Shown here one piece after another: positions 44,161-55,447 of a DNA stretch of 64,000 nucleotides. This stretch comes from Mesostigma viride (lineage: Eukaryota > Streptophyta > Mesostigmatophyceae > Mesostigmatales > Mesostigmataceae). How positions within the stretch are numbered: position 1 is the first letter of the stretch; the number at the start of each line of letters is the position of its first letter. The position numbers and the translations under genes were made by a program. The DNA is taken from assembly GCA_009746045.1 (NCBI GenBank), contig RPFO01000253.1, positions 1,332,888 to 1,396,887 of the forward strand, given 5' to 3'. Below the pieces are notes generated by a model. The model saw only the letters and a program-made list of their open reading frames with translations. It had not been told where the DNA came from and searched no databases.

Positions 44161-45489
44161 AAATGTAAGGAGGGCTCGTTATTAACCAGTAATAGTTGCG
44201 CTATCTATCATCATTACTATTATCTAAACCGCCACGCCACAAAAAGTCAAACTCATGTAACTATAACGTACCAACTAAGTATTATTCAATATTAGCACTT
44301 ATTAGATTTTGTTCAGGGAAATCCTCCCACTTCATCTCCAGAACTCATGCACACGGCTTTCAGACCACGAGAACCACACTCTTGAAACTAGAAGAGTAAT
44401 CACACTTTTCATATGGTGGTCTAGAATGCGTGCAAGGGGCCTCATGATGGAGAGAAAAAAGACACGAGATCCTAAACATGACCAGCATCATATGTAAAGA
44501 TACAAACATATTAGTCCAAGCCCGGGAGGACAACGGTCATACCGTTGGTTGGAAATGGCAAGGCATGCTGTGAGCAAAAAGGAAAGTGAAAACATTAAAG
44601 GCTCTTCTTACCCCCATACGTACCCAAACAGCAAACTACATGCTGGGTCCGTGATGATTAATTTTAGGTAATGCATTTCGCGTACGACGTCGGCCATGCT
44701 AAATTGCGTCGCCACGACTAAGAAACAAAAAAAGTGGACTGGTTTCGTTAGCAGCAATTAAGGACTAAATTTAAGGGGGGGCAACAATTGCACAAAAGTT
44801 CTTGCGCCACGAATACAGCTCATTATAAGCAATTGTTTGCCTCACCATGAAGGGCGAGGTTGCCCAACATGGAGGATAACTCGACTGCACGAAAAAAGGG
44901 ATGCACACGGACACACGCATGGACGGAAGCAGGTATATAGTTAGGCGTGTTCATGACACTGCATATATGCCTTCATAACATTAACAACGTACCGTGTTGC
45001 ACATACATGTACTTGTGGTGGGCACTCTTGTACGCCTACATATCTAGCTCAGCCCTGTCCACACACTTCCTTGCTTGCCTCCCTGCTTGCTTGCTGAGTG
45101 CGTGTCCTCATGCCTGCCTGGATGCCTACTTTTCAGTTTCTTCACCCCCTCTTGACATTCACCGTCCAAGGCAGAATTGATCTAGGTGTAACAATCTGCA
45201 TTCTCAAAGTATACCCTGAATGAAGGTACAGAAGTTCTTGGCATGACATCAACGTAACCCCATCAACATAACCCGGTTCACGAGGAACTATCACAACCAC
45301 CCCCCTACGATTTATTACTCCACATTTTCAGGCCAATCAAAGTTACAACAAGCAAACCCAAGTGTTGTGCCTCAACCTCAAGAAGTCTATGCTGCCAAAC
45401 TTGACTTCCAAGCCTCCCCCGCGTCAGCCACTCCAAGGGGAGGAATGCTTATCAATATTTTATAGCTACCTTGGCTCGTCGTACTCACC
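44161..45489. other. No gene assigned
   Basis: No convincing coding segments. It may be intron or spacer for minus-strand exons on either side. Confidence 0.4.
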
Positions 45490-45916
45490 TTCCCCGAGCT
45501 CCAGCTCCTCGGCCGCGTCCTCCTCCTCCTCCTCCTCCTCCTCCTCGTTGTCCTTCCTCACGTCACCTCCATCCTCCTCCTGCTCCTCTTGCAGTATGCC
45601 GCCGTCGCCCAGCTCTTCCTCCTCCGCCTGCTCCTCTTCCTCGTCATTGTCGTGGGCCCCGTCCTTCTCCTCGCCCCCCCCTGCTCGTCGTTGGCCACTT
45701 CCTTCTTGTCGCCTCCCTCCTCCTCCGCCTGCTCCTCTTCCTGAACGCCGCCGTCGCCCCACTCCTCCCCTGCCGCCTCCTCTTCCTCGTCGTCCTCGAG
45801 AGCCCCGTCCTTCTCGTTGTCCTCCCCCTCCTCGTCGTCCTCGTTCTCCTCGGCGTCTGCTGAGTCCTCACTTGACGCCTCCTCCTGTCGTTGCTGCGGC
45901 TGGCCCTCGAGGACGC
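45490..45916 (-). pseudogene. Acidic repeat exon with one-base frame break
   Basis: Minus strand, after acceptor TTGCACAG; it reads EEASSEDSADAEENEDDEEG, then EKDGALEDDEEEE and QEEEQAEEEGGD. At a G7 run (about 45676-45682) the frame must shift to continue with EKDGAHDNDEEEE and QEEQEEDGGD. The second block is a diverged copy of the first, so the reading on both sides is supported. It ends near donor GTGAGT (45490). Such acidic tracts occur in chromatin proteins; the role here is unknown. The break may be a sequencing error. Confidence 0.45.
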
Positions 45917-46025
45917 CTGTGCAATATAGCAGCAAAAAGATAAGCTAATAGCGGTGCATTAGCTAGCGAATTGCATAAGATACGTTTACCAAGCACAGGA
46001 AAGGGATGCATCGACTGTACCAACC

Positions 46026-46310
46026 GTGGACAATATTGTACAACTTCACCATCGGATTCGTGGATGCTTTGTCGAAACCCGGTGCCATTGCATCCTCACG
46101 AACTTTGCTGCAGACTAGCTGAAACGCTTCTAATCGTCTACCAAACGTGCCCGTGATGCCGCGCACGGGCACGCGACCACTGGTAACCTGCACCTGGTAA
46201 CGGATATGGCCCCTTTTGTCAATAACTTCCCGGCAATAGGGCAGAAAAGGTTCGACGGAATCATGCGAGAACCAGTCTCGCAGATAAACAGCAGCGGTCC
46301 TAGGCATAGG
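46026..46310 (-). CDS. Candidate minus-strand exon upstream of the acidic exon
   Basis: After an acceptor-like ATGCCTAG the minus strand reads TAAVYLRDWFSHDSVEPFLP, then REVIDKRGHIRYQVQV and FQLVCSKVREDA. Good coding composition, about 90 codons. The join to the acidic exon is not resolved. No family recognised. Confidence 0.4.
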
Positions 46311-46921
46311 AGGCATCATGATATAACGGGATACACGCAGCACGCGTCGAAATGTTTAATTATGATGCGTTTTCCTACGTTCCCTGGTATTACAGGCCAA
46401 CGAATTTAAGGGGAGGTGCGCCACAAAACCACCCTAAAACTGAAACATGCTAATATCAACCTGTATTCATTTCCACTATGCTCAGCAATGATTGGGGGCA
46501 TGAAATAACATGTTTGGTGAGTTGTCCATGCACTTGTTGAGGGTACTACCCCCATATATGCGCCAATAATGCGCTTTAAATAGCAAAAGACGCTAATTAG
46601 GACTAGGTATGCCCCAGCCAATCCACACATCCGTTTGGGACAGCGAGATATACCCATGTAGAATCGTTCATGGCCAAAACATTGGGCTACTCACAAGTAG
46701 CATCTGAGGTGTATTGTGAGAGTAATTAATTTTCCCCCCCAAAAGCACCTTTTTTTCCGGACATTGCATAAAAGTGACATGAAATCATGGAATTAGAGGC
46801 CACAAAGATATACAAAATTCAAAAATTGATCGACCAATACGCCCGCCAAGTTACAGGTCAATCTGATTAGCGGTCTGCAAGTAATTAACTGAGGCAGGTT
46901 GCTACCTGGTCGCTCGCTGTA

Positions 46922-48583
46922 CTAGTCACTGTCACTGTCACTGCCATTGTCACAGTCCTCTCCACAGCAAACTGGGCAGAACCAGGCCCCTTTGGGCACG
47001 CTAGGCAGCAGGGGGATCGTGCAGCTCAGATGGAGGCCTCCTTCGCACCCGGATGAGCTGCACAGCAGGAAGGGGTCATCGTCGGGTGCATCAGTCTTAG
47101 AGCAGCGCAAGCAAGGAATGTGGGCAGTGTCACACTCATCCTCATCACCCTGCCCCCAGTGGCAGCCCCCACCCCCCCATAGAACACCGCCTTGCTGTAT
47201 GGGTGCTGGCCACGCTGCTTGTCCTTCTTGGCATCATCCCAGTGGTGGCCACGCTTTGTGCTCTTGGCCTTTGCAGCCCCGGTCTTGAACTCTAGCGTCC
47301 GTTTCACCACCTGCTGGCACTCCCTCTTTTTCCTCAGCTCATCCAGCTGTGCAAGGGCAGCGGGGGAGGTGTCTACACCCATAAGCAAACGGCTAGGCAC
47401 CGCATCTGCCCTTACCTGCCCTCGGCATGGCCAACCTTGCAAACGCAAGCATAGCAACACGATCGCTAGGCATACATGCCACGAGAGCATACACTATACT
47501 CAACCCAAGGTTACCTTGTAAACTTCATGATTAGAACTCGGCAAATCTATGACCAAAAGCACATATAAATAACTATTACACACTGATGACGACACATGCT
47601 CAAGGTTGGGGGTCACTGTGACACGCACTGATGAGTTTCCTAGACGACCACCGGACAGGCGCTAAGGACCACTCAGTAACCAAGTCTAAACACAATTACA
47701 CTTTACATGCCATCCAACATGCATCAAATACATGCTGAATATGTTATGAAGTACACAGGGTTGGCCACACACCTCATACCCCTTAACCGTCCCTCGAGCA
47801 TGGCCAGACTTATAAGCATGTGAATAGCAATAATGATGATGGCACTAAAATGCCTTACCAGCATTTTCTATGTTTCTCCCAGGTTAGAGTGTAAGGTTGA
47901 TGCCAACCAAGCTAATCAACACAGCAACAACTCCTGAACTGCCCTACCTGAGATGGGCAACAAACTGGAACTATGGAGGGCAAGGAACCAAGGAGATCAT
48001 GGCATACAAAGCTTGCATGCAGTCAACCATGGTTGGCTCAGCACATTGCAGTCTTTTCACATGATGATATCAAGGGAAAGCTCAAATAAACCAATTGTGG
48101 TAGCTATCTACATGCAGTCACACAAATGCAATATCTCCAACATGATCGTCAATAAAACACTTCCTCCCCTGCACGATAAAATGGAAAGAAACCATTGGCG
48201 GCCCTCCAGCGCATGAGCGCTGTGATGCCGCTGCGAAGAGAGGGTGCGTCACTCTCACACAACAAGAAGCGTCCATACGCACAACATCCTTGCCAGAACA
48301 CGTTTTATGAAATGCCTTAAACCTTCCCGAGAAGATATAGGCTTCGACTGAAGCGGCCCTGACCACGACGTCAGCGAAAACAATCTAAATCTACCAGGTA
48401 TTCGACAACACCACGGCAAGCAACGGCGAGCTAGCTGGCGGAAACTGCCCAAAAAGAACGAAAAAAACTTCGAACGATGAGCTCATAGAAGAAAGAACTA
48501 ATAGCACATAACATTCGCGACAAATCTATACCTGTCCCTCGCAGATCCCTCGCCCAGGCGCGCAACAACGGCCGTTCTTCCAT
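46922..48583 (-). CDS. PHD-finger protein gene inside the TTAA element
   Basis: The start is ATG at 48583 (MEERPLLRAWARDLRGT), conserved in the copy at 17030 and ending near donor GTATAG. The last exon runs from about 47346 (acceptor TTGCACAG) to a stop at 46922. It has a basic stretch (LDELRKKRECQQVVKRTLEF, KRGHHWDDAKKDKQRGQHPY) and then a PHD finger: CLRC, CSSSGC, HLSC, CPVC (C4HC3), with Ser-Asp repeats at the end. PHD fingers bind histone tails or act as zinc modules. A G7 run near 47177-47183 requires a one-base frame change between the basic part and the finger. Middle exons are not resolved. Confidence 0.55.
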
Positions 48584-49014
48584 GGAAGGTTCCGACATGC
48601 ACTGCGCAGGCCTGAAGAATTACTTACCGAGAATAGCCGAAAATGTAGCAAAAAGCACCAGTTTGGTTTGGAATTCAATGCTACCGATATTAATGCATCG
48701 TTTACGGTCAAAAAGCCCCCCAAAACTGCGAATTCACTGCCGCTATCACGAATTCTATTTTATTCCGCGCGACCAAAAAATGCAGATTACCCCCCATGCC
48801 GATGGCAGTAAAAGAAAGCAGCGATATTGTAAACCAGCAACTTGCCGCCACAACCCAACATCATTAAATCATCGTCTCCAACATTCGAGCATTTTTTTTG
48901 CATTTCTCTAGCCCTACATGGCTAGTTTCGCCTAAACGCAGTCGCCATGGCCACTTCCGCAAGGGGTGCGCGCACCGTGCACCCACTTTTCACTTCACGG
49001 CGGTACCGCGAATA

Positions 49015-49030
49015 TTTTTGGCGCCAAAAA
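49015..49030. promoter_or_regulatory. E2F-like palindrome TTTTTGGCGCCAAAAA
   Basis: A perfect palindrome containing TTTGGCGC on both strands, the E2F/DP consensus (TTTSSCGC). It lies 35 bp inside the element end and about 430 bp upstream of the ATG at 48583. The copy at 16557 keeps TTTTGGCGCC at the same distance. Cell-cycle control is inferred from the motif only. Confidence 0.45.
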
Positions 49031-49055
49031 ATTCGGCGGGCGCACGTCCCCTTAA

Positions 49056-49442
49056 TTCAATACCAACGGTACTCAACCAACGACTTTCTTACGTTACGCC
49101 CTCCGCGTGCCCGCTGTTCAGTGCCGCTGTTCAGTGCAGACAGGACTGCACTCACTGCAGTGCAGCAGACACACTAATGCTTACGGCCAACGAAACACTA
49201 ACGTCTCACAGCTGTCATGACACACTGGCCGGCATTGATGATGACTGTCGCCGTGCATTGGCGAGGGCGCCGTACCGCATGGGCAAGTTTAGGTAGCGCC
49301 ACGCGGATGCATGAACCGCAAAGTTAGCTACCGGTACAAATTTTGCAAGGGTGGGGTCGTTAGCCAAACTTTTTTGGCTAACGCATGTGCGGGTGTTGGC
49401 TAAGCATGGCTAACCGGGTAAGGTATCCGGTACGAACCTACA
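49056..49442. other. Spacer left of copy A; no gene assigned
   Basis: A frame ending 49296 (DTLAGIDDDCRRALARAPYR) has some coding character but no family. The copia copy A begins at 49443. Confidence 0.35.
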
Positions 49443-49488
49443 CGGACAATGTTGGCAAGGCTGGGCCTATTAGGCGCCAGCGGTTCAC

Positions 49489-52400
49489 GTGGGTGCGCAA
49501 TGCTCAGGAAAACTGAAGGCCCCAGGGCAGGACAGCGCTATGGAGCATAGGAGGCTCCTGGCAGTAGACGATGTAGGCAGTTTTATGGCCGATGCTGCGG
49601 ATGTTAAGGCAATATCAAACTTGATCAATACAGATCCAATTTTCAAGTATGCCTGTGCGTCTCGGTTTCACATCTTCTTTGGCCATGGAACAAACGCTTA
49701 CAAGTTTGCTAGGGCTTTTGGTGGGGCGCCAATGCTGGAAGCATGTCGTGAGTGTTACGAAAATTGTCCACAATGTCAATCGTCGGGCCCCAAGCCTCCT
49801 CGCCACCATGTAAAGCATCCACCTGCGAGAAAGGGGAAATCGTAGGTGATGTGCTGTTCTGGGCACACATGCCATACTTTATTGCAATAGATAGATATGC
49901 TCACAACGTAGCTGTAGTTCCTTTGCGTCATATGGAAGCCGCCGACCTGGCAGAAGCCATTGATGTCTCTTCGTCCTTTTTCTCACCACTCGAGTCAATA
50001 CAGATGGACAGGCAGTTCGCGTGTCTAGAGGGCCAGCCTGGATTTGAATGCCTCAAGACAGTTGGGCGTGAGGACCACACTGGTCAGGGTATAGTGGAGC
50101 GTGCCGTGCAAGAATTCAAGCAAGCTGCACGGAGACAAGGTGATGCATCCCTTTCAGCATACGCAGCCCGCCTCATGTGGGCGTTGCGGATTTGTGCATG
50201 CCTTAATCGGCGTGTGTTGTTGTCCATTCCTTCTCGCAATGTGGTGATAACAGCTGAGGGATTGCAGCACGGCCACTACCCACCAGAGATAGAAGAGGAG
50301 TGGGCACGCCATTTGCAGGGTAGATTTGCCAACCTGGTACGAAGGGATACACGTAGGCCGGTTACCGCCTATAGTGTAGGAGACCTGGTTGGGTGCATAA
50401 AGAGGGCCCCTTTGGAAAGAGGGGACAGTGGAATGGTCCAGCCACGGTAGTGTCCGTGGATGGGAGTGTGCGCAAGGCCGTTGTTTCCTTGCAGGACAAG
50501 CAATACCACATCCCGTGGAGCAAGCTCAAGCACTATCAACCGAACACAAGTGCGTGGGAGCGCCTTCTGCACTACTACGAGGACGCGGACAACTTCTTGC
50601 GGCCTCCACCAGGTGACGTGATTGCCCCTCTTTTACCCATGCCTGCCTCTGACCCTATGCAAATGTCTGCCGAAGCTCGGGAGGTAGAGGACGATGAGCA
50701 TGTTGAGGAGGACGGTGATCTGGTGGCACTTGCTGCAGATGTGCAGAGCTTAGCTCGCGAGCCCCCTGCTGACCTGCGCGAGGGTAGTAGGGAGGGCATT
50801 ACCCCTGCCGTTAGCCAGGGTCCGGCTGCCGTTAGTCAGCCTCGCCGGGGTGGTGGGTTGCTCAGCAAGATTGTTCTAGGGCTGCGCCGGGACAATAACA
50901 TGGGGTTAGGCTCCCTTCGCCGCCCACCACAGACTGCAGGCGTACCCCCTCAGCTGGGCCCGAGCACTGCAGTCATCTCTTCCTTGTTAACCTCTAGGGC
51001 GCTGAATTGTGGGCTCCTCATTGATACCCAGGCCCAGGTCTCTATTATCGGGGCCAACTGTGTAGACTTTCCTTTGCTGCCCTCTCATTGGACTCAGGTC
51101 ACTGATTTTGCTAGGTCAGGGTCCTACAAGGTCCTGGGGGAATTTCCCTTAACCATCCTCGGCGCAGACACGCCCATGTGTGTGGTAGAGGGGTATGATG
51201 GGCCCGCCTTATTAGGACAGCCGTTCTTGACGCTACCCGGGGTTACAGTGAGCAGCACACAGCTGTCCCGAGCGGGGTTTGGCTGCATGCGATTGAATAA
51301 TTTTTCCCTCGATGTCGCTGCTCGGGGTCTCTCATTGCCTATGGTGGCTGCCATGAAAGGGGTAGAGTACAAGGATTCTGAATTGCCTCCTGCCCGCGAT
51401 CTTCTCACCCCTAAAGCCCTCACCCCTGACAGCTTGGGGATTAGCTTCCACGATGTTGCCACTGAAAGCCCCATGTCCTTCCATGATGTTGCCAGGCACG
51501 TCTCAACCGAGGAAGGGCTAGACAATACCCAAGGGGCTATGCTGGCTGCAGGGGAACGATGGTTAGGACTGGGTTGTGTGGAGCCAGTGGACCTAGTCCC
51601 AAGGGATGGCCGGTTGCTTCGTTTCAAATGGACCTTCCAGATGAAGCCGGTTCCCGGCACTGACAGGAAAGTAGAGTTTGCTAGACCTGTGGTGCTAGAA
51701 TTTTCTGGATCTTCTGACCTGCCCTCCTCAGCCCTGACTGCCCCGGGCTTAAATAAAGACACTTGGCGATTGTTAGTGTGCTTTCATCTCGGGCGCCTCA
51801 ACAAAGGCTTGCCGCATGGCTCCGCGGTGCTGGATTTTTCTAAGGCCTTCCTTAACGGGGATTCAGATGAGACGGCTAAATTGTGGGAGGGCACCACACC
51901 GCTGTATGTTAGGACACCCAAGATGTGGGAACCTATTGTGGGCAAGAAGTTCATGAGGTTGGTGAAGGCTGTGGATGGGACCGTGGCCGGGCCGCGGGCG
52001 TGGCGCAAGAGTTTAGAGCGCCTTCTACTTAACCGCGCACGCATGATGTACAGCGACCTGGACCCCTCCTTGTTTGTTGGTGTCTGGAAGGGGGAGCTCG
52101 TGTTTGTTTTCGTGCATGCCGATGACTGTGACTGCCTGGGGCCACGGGAGTGGATTGTGTGGTTCCATTCGCTCGTGCACTCAGTGTACCCTGTGGGCAA
52201 GCTCGTCTTTAGGGAGCCGGGCAAGATCGTGCCCTTCATGGGCATGGACACTATTCTCGATCACGATGAGCAAGGGCAGTGGGTCATGTTGCTGCATCCT
52301 AAGGGTAGCTATGTCCCCGACCTGGTCAAGGAGGTCATGGCCCGCACTGGGCCTATCCTTCCCTCTGAGTGTGGTGCGCTGCGTGGCAAACTCAATTGGC

Positions 52401-53056
52401 TTGCGTGTACCACGAGCCCTGACTTGGCTGTCCTTAGTCGGTTGACAGACGATGTTCTCTGCTTGTTGGCCCGCCCGGTTGTAGCTGAGTATGTGCAGGC
52501 CTCACCGGGGTTGGTCCTGCAGGGTGTTGACTGGGACAAGCCCATCGAGCTAGGGGCTTATTGTGACAGTTCTTTGGATGCGCGGGTGCTCACCAAGATG
52601 CGTGGTAGGTGTGCGGCTGTTAGCTATATCTCAAACGCTGACCAATCTGCGCCATCCTCCATCTTTGCGTGGTTCTCACGTCTACACCGCCGTGTGTATG
52701 TGGGGTCGGACACCGCCGAGGCGCGTGCGTATTGCGAGGCTGCAAGTGAGCTCGCGTATTTCCACGCGCTACTCTGCTGGATCCTCAAGCTGGGCGGTCT
52801 CACCACACGCATCGATCGCGTCATGCGCACCGACAGCCAAGCGCTGGTGGACTTCATTGAGAACCCCTACGCTCGCACGAGAGACCTTGACTTCCTCCGG
52901 GTGAAGGAATTTTCTGATGCGCTCCATACCGAGCACGTGGCAGGCGACCAGAATTGCTCGGATGCTCTTACCAAGCTCTATAGCTCCGCCAAGGCACAGT
53001 ATACTCTTCTTAGGCACCAAATGAACAATATGTCGCTGGGTCAGCCACGGCACTAG
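49489..53056 (+). pseudogene. Copia-like pol of copy A (two frameshifts)
   Basis: Same protein as at 58015-61584. The first deletion breaks the frame just after the IN zinc domain; the second breaks it in the GD-x-V-W module after the IN core. From 50393 the frame is open for 887 codons covering protease, RT and RNase H. The breaks are in short homopolymers, so either recent decay or sequence error is possible. Confidence 0.9.
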
Positions 53057-53273
53057 TTGAGATGTCGTGGAGTGTGAATGGCCCCTTGACTCGGGTTTTA
53101 CCTTGGTAGGTTTTCCCGGTAGCGATGCTATGGTGTAATTTGTTTGGCTGGGGATTACCCTCCAAAACCATGTGGGGCCTAAGGTGCGTTCATGATGGCA
53201 AGGCCTGCGCGGCCGTAGTTCTTACAGATTTGAGTACGCAGTCCTATTGCCACATGAAAAAAGAAAGGGCTGG

Positions 53274-53778
53274 AGTTGCAATCTGTTGCTTGACCGAAAT
53301 GCGTGTATAAACTGGTGCATGCATAATGGAATGTAAATCTGTGAAACAATACTCACAATTGCTGCACACAGCTTGTGTACATGACCATGGTGGCAGTATA
53401 GCCAAGCTGATGCATTATAACTAGTGGTCGCGCTGACTGCATGTTGAGCACTGACTGTCGGTCAGGCTGTTGAAGTCGTGCCAAGGATTGATGAGATAAA
53501 ACACCCCTTCAGCGGGCAGACGAATACGGCAATATTCCCTGCTAATGGATATTTGTAAATGGTTCTAGAAGCGTCTAGAAGCATTGTGCAACGCTGGCGT
53601 AACGCTAGTTCAGTGTGCCTCTTGGAAATCGCTAATGCACATGAAATGTGATTGGTGCAATGACGATAAGGCCTATCGCAATCTTGGGGTTGCACACATG
53701 ACTTGTAACCATATAAATTGATAATAAACCCAGGCACCTAGGGCCGCATTCTTGCAAGCATCATTCTCAATCTCAACT
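53274..53778 (+). mobile_element. 3' LTR of copy A (505 bp)
   Basis: Starts AGTTG after AAAGAAAGGGCTGG and ends CAACT. Same length as the 3' LTR of copy B (61802-62306). Confidence 0.92.
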
Positions 53779-54331
53779 CCACTAGCTGCCCCTTGATGGG
53801 CTTGTAGTCCAGGTATTCTTGCTTCAGGTGGGACCCATCTATGGTCCTCTTGTCACTCAGGAACACCCTGAGTCGCGTCATAAACGCCGCCCAGGTGTCC
53901 CCCGCCGCGTGTCGCTCCCGAACAAACTTGAACAGCCGCCTCGCCGACTGCCTTATGTAGGCACTAGACGCCAGGATGCGAAGCTTGTCACCGGTGTATA
54001 TCTCCGTGTACAAGTTCATGTCCTCTAACATCCTCTCAGCATCTCGGGGCTGCCAATTGTCCTTGATGGACTGAAACTGGCCTAGCACCGCGTACCCCTC
54101 AGCCACGGTCGGTCGCTTAGGCGCCGCTTGATCTGCGGCTGGCGCGTTCTGACCGCCCTGCGATCCTTGGCTCTGATTATCTGGCACCTCAGCCTGGTCT
54201 CCTAGCGCCTGGCCGTCCCCGCGTCCATCGCGTCCACCGCGTCCATCGCGTCCATCTCGTCCATCCATCCCAGCGCCGCGCCGCGCGAAGCCCATAAAGC
54301 CCGCTTGTTGGTTGATAGCTCCATCATCCAT
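53779..54331 (-). pseudogene. Gag-like ORF cut by copy A
   Basis: Starts MDDGAINQQAGFMGFARRG with Gly-Arg-Asp repeats, then a helical part (SAYIRQSARRLFKFVRERHA, TWAAFMTRLRVFL) resembling the W-x-x-F-x-x-x-L core of retrotransposon gag. The last native residues are KPIKGQLVE; the stop used is inside the copia LTR. A capsid role is inferred. Confidence 0.5.
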
Positions 54332-54433
54332 GATGGCCTTTGTTCAGATCTGCTACAGCCAGCCAAGTGGCCAAGCAGCAATTAAAGCAATATAAGCTAC
54401 TGAACAAGAAAAGAAAGTGCCAAGTGTTACCAC

Positions 54434-55354
54434 TCAGGCAAGACCACCACGGTTGGCCCCAGGCGCGTCCTGGTTCTCCTTGTCGCTGTCGTCGTCGCTG
54501 TCGCTCACCACAATCAGCTCTGGCACCCTGCTCCCCGCTGCGCCGTCGTCGACCCGCTGTCGGCCCGCGATGACTGAATCGTCACCGTTGGTATAGTAGA
54601 CAGGTGACAACCCGTCGTGGGCACCCCGAGGATTGTATCTTGGCACCTCGTGGTCGCCAAGTGTCTCGTCGCCTAGCCCAGCGACACCCCCTGCTCCCAC
54701 CTCAAGGTCACTATCGTACCCAAGAGGTGCAAACTCCTCCCAACGCGTCACACGAACGCGAAGGGGCTGGGGCAGTTCCTGAAAAGGAACCCTTGCTCGC
54801 TCCGGAAACCTGCCGACTCTTGCCGCGCGCTGTCTTCCGGTGATGCCTTCCGCTGTCGCCCCGACCTCTGCAAGCCGCCTGTAGTGCTCCGCTCCGCGTC
54901 GTTCACGTCGAACTGGTCCCGCTGCAACACCCTCGTCGCCGATGACGCCTGCGAAAGTACGTTGTAAACCCGCACCCGCTGCTGTCGGTACAAACTCGTG
55001 TCGCCCTGCGCCAGCTGCCTCCGCAACCTCGCCTCGCCTTGCCGCCAACTCCGCACGCACTCGCTCAGCTACTGCTGTAATCACCGTCTGGATGCCGACC
55101 AAACCGTGAAGCTCCTGCTCGAGGTCGTCGATGCTCCGGTGCTCCGGAATGACGATGGTTTGTACGTGCCGCAGAATTCGCTCCCAATCTTCGACCTGGT
55201 CGTCGACGAATTGCACGAAGCTGCGATTTACAGGCGGACGATCTGCAAGCAATAAAGATAGATCTCGAACGACACGACGCAATTCAGGAGAAATCGAACC
55301 CCCAGCAGACTGCCGAAATCGGAAATCCTGCTGCCGTTGTTCCTCCTGCACCAT
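54434..55354 (-). CDS. Hypothetical 306-aa ORF of the minus-strand LTR element
   Basis: Uninterrupted frame starting MVQEEQRQQDFRFRQ, with helical segments (residues about 20-110, FVQFVDDQVEDWERILRHV), an Arg/Ala-rich middle, and an acidic end with ELIVVSDSDDDSDKENQ. The hydrophobic core LIVV followed by Ser/Asp residues is a typical SUMO-interacting motif. It is the first ORF after the LTR, where a gag or structural protein is expected. Family not recognised. Confidence 0.5.
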   Translation of the reverse strand: MVQEEQRQQDFRFRQSAGGSISPELRRVVRDLSLLLADRPPVNRSFVQFVDDQVEDWERILRHVQTIVIPEHRSIDDLEQELHGLVGIQTVITAVAERVRAELAARRGEVAEAAGAGRHEFVPTAAGAGLQRTFAGVIGDEGVAAGPVRRERRGAEHYRRLAEVGATAEGITGRQRAARVGRFPERARVPFQELPQPLRVRVTRWEEFAPLGYDSDLEVGAGGVAGLGDETLGDHEVPRYNPRGAHDGLSPVYYTNGDDSVIAGRQRVDDGAAGSRVPELIVVSDSDDDSDKENQDAPGANRGGLA

Positions 55355-55447
55355 TCACCCCCGGACGAGCTCCTCGCGTCGTCAACGCTGCACACCGCAA
55401 CCGGCAACGACCCTCCTGGCCGTTCCGCTGAGACTGGTTGTAATTTG

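Larger units (their letters stand above)
46406..49055 (-). mobile_element. TTAA-flanked 2.65-kb element with 13-bp inverted repeats and a PHD gene
   Basis: TTAA at 46406-46409 is followed by GGGGAGGTGCGCC; TTAA at 49052-49055 is preceded by the complement of GGGGACGTGCGCC (12 of 13 match). A 13-bp repeat at a TTAA target is the hallmark of piggyBac-type transposons. A related copy starts exactly at TTAA at 16557. Inside is one minus-strand gene ending in a PHD finger; no DDE transposase was seen. It may be a non-autonomous element that carries a gene, or a captured host gene. Confidence 0.6.
49443..53778 (+). mobile_element. Copia-like element copy A, 5'-truncated
   Basis: From CGGACAATG at 49443 it matches 57968-62306 almost base for base. 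Differences spotted: one G missing in a run at 49833-49836, one T missing at 50389-50390, a silent C for A at 51157, and G for T at 53742. The 5' LTR and nearly all of gag are absent. It ends with a full 505-bp LTR. The right flank is a minus-strand gag-like ORF. Confidence 0.92.

Noticed and set aside
42836-44295. Minus and plus frames of 330-430 codons (Gly-Arg-Glu or Pro-Ser-Leu)
   Set aside because: CCCT repeat artefacts; only the small exon candidate at 42840-42909 is kept.
45362-45943. Plus-strand Ser/Pro-rich frames opposite the acidic exon
   Set aside because: They are the complement of GAG/GAC-rich codons; the minus strand has splice signals and an internal protein duplication.
51124-52251. 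Minus-strand frames of 155-212 codons in copy A, and the same in copy B
   Set aside because: They mirror the pol frame; no domain and the same shadows occur in both copies.
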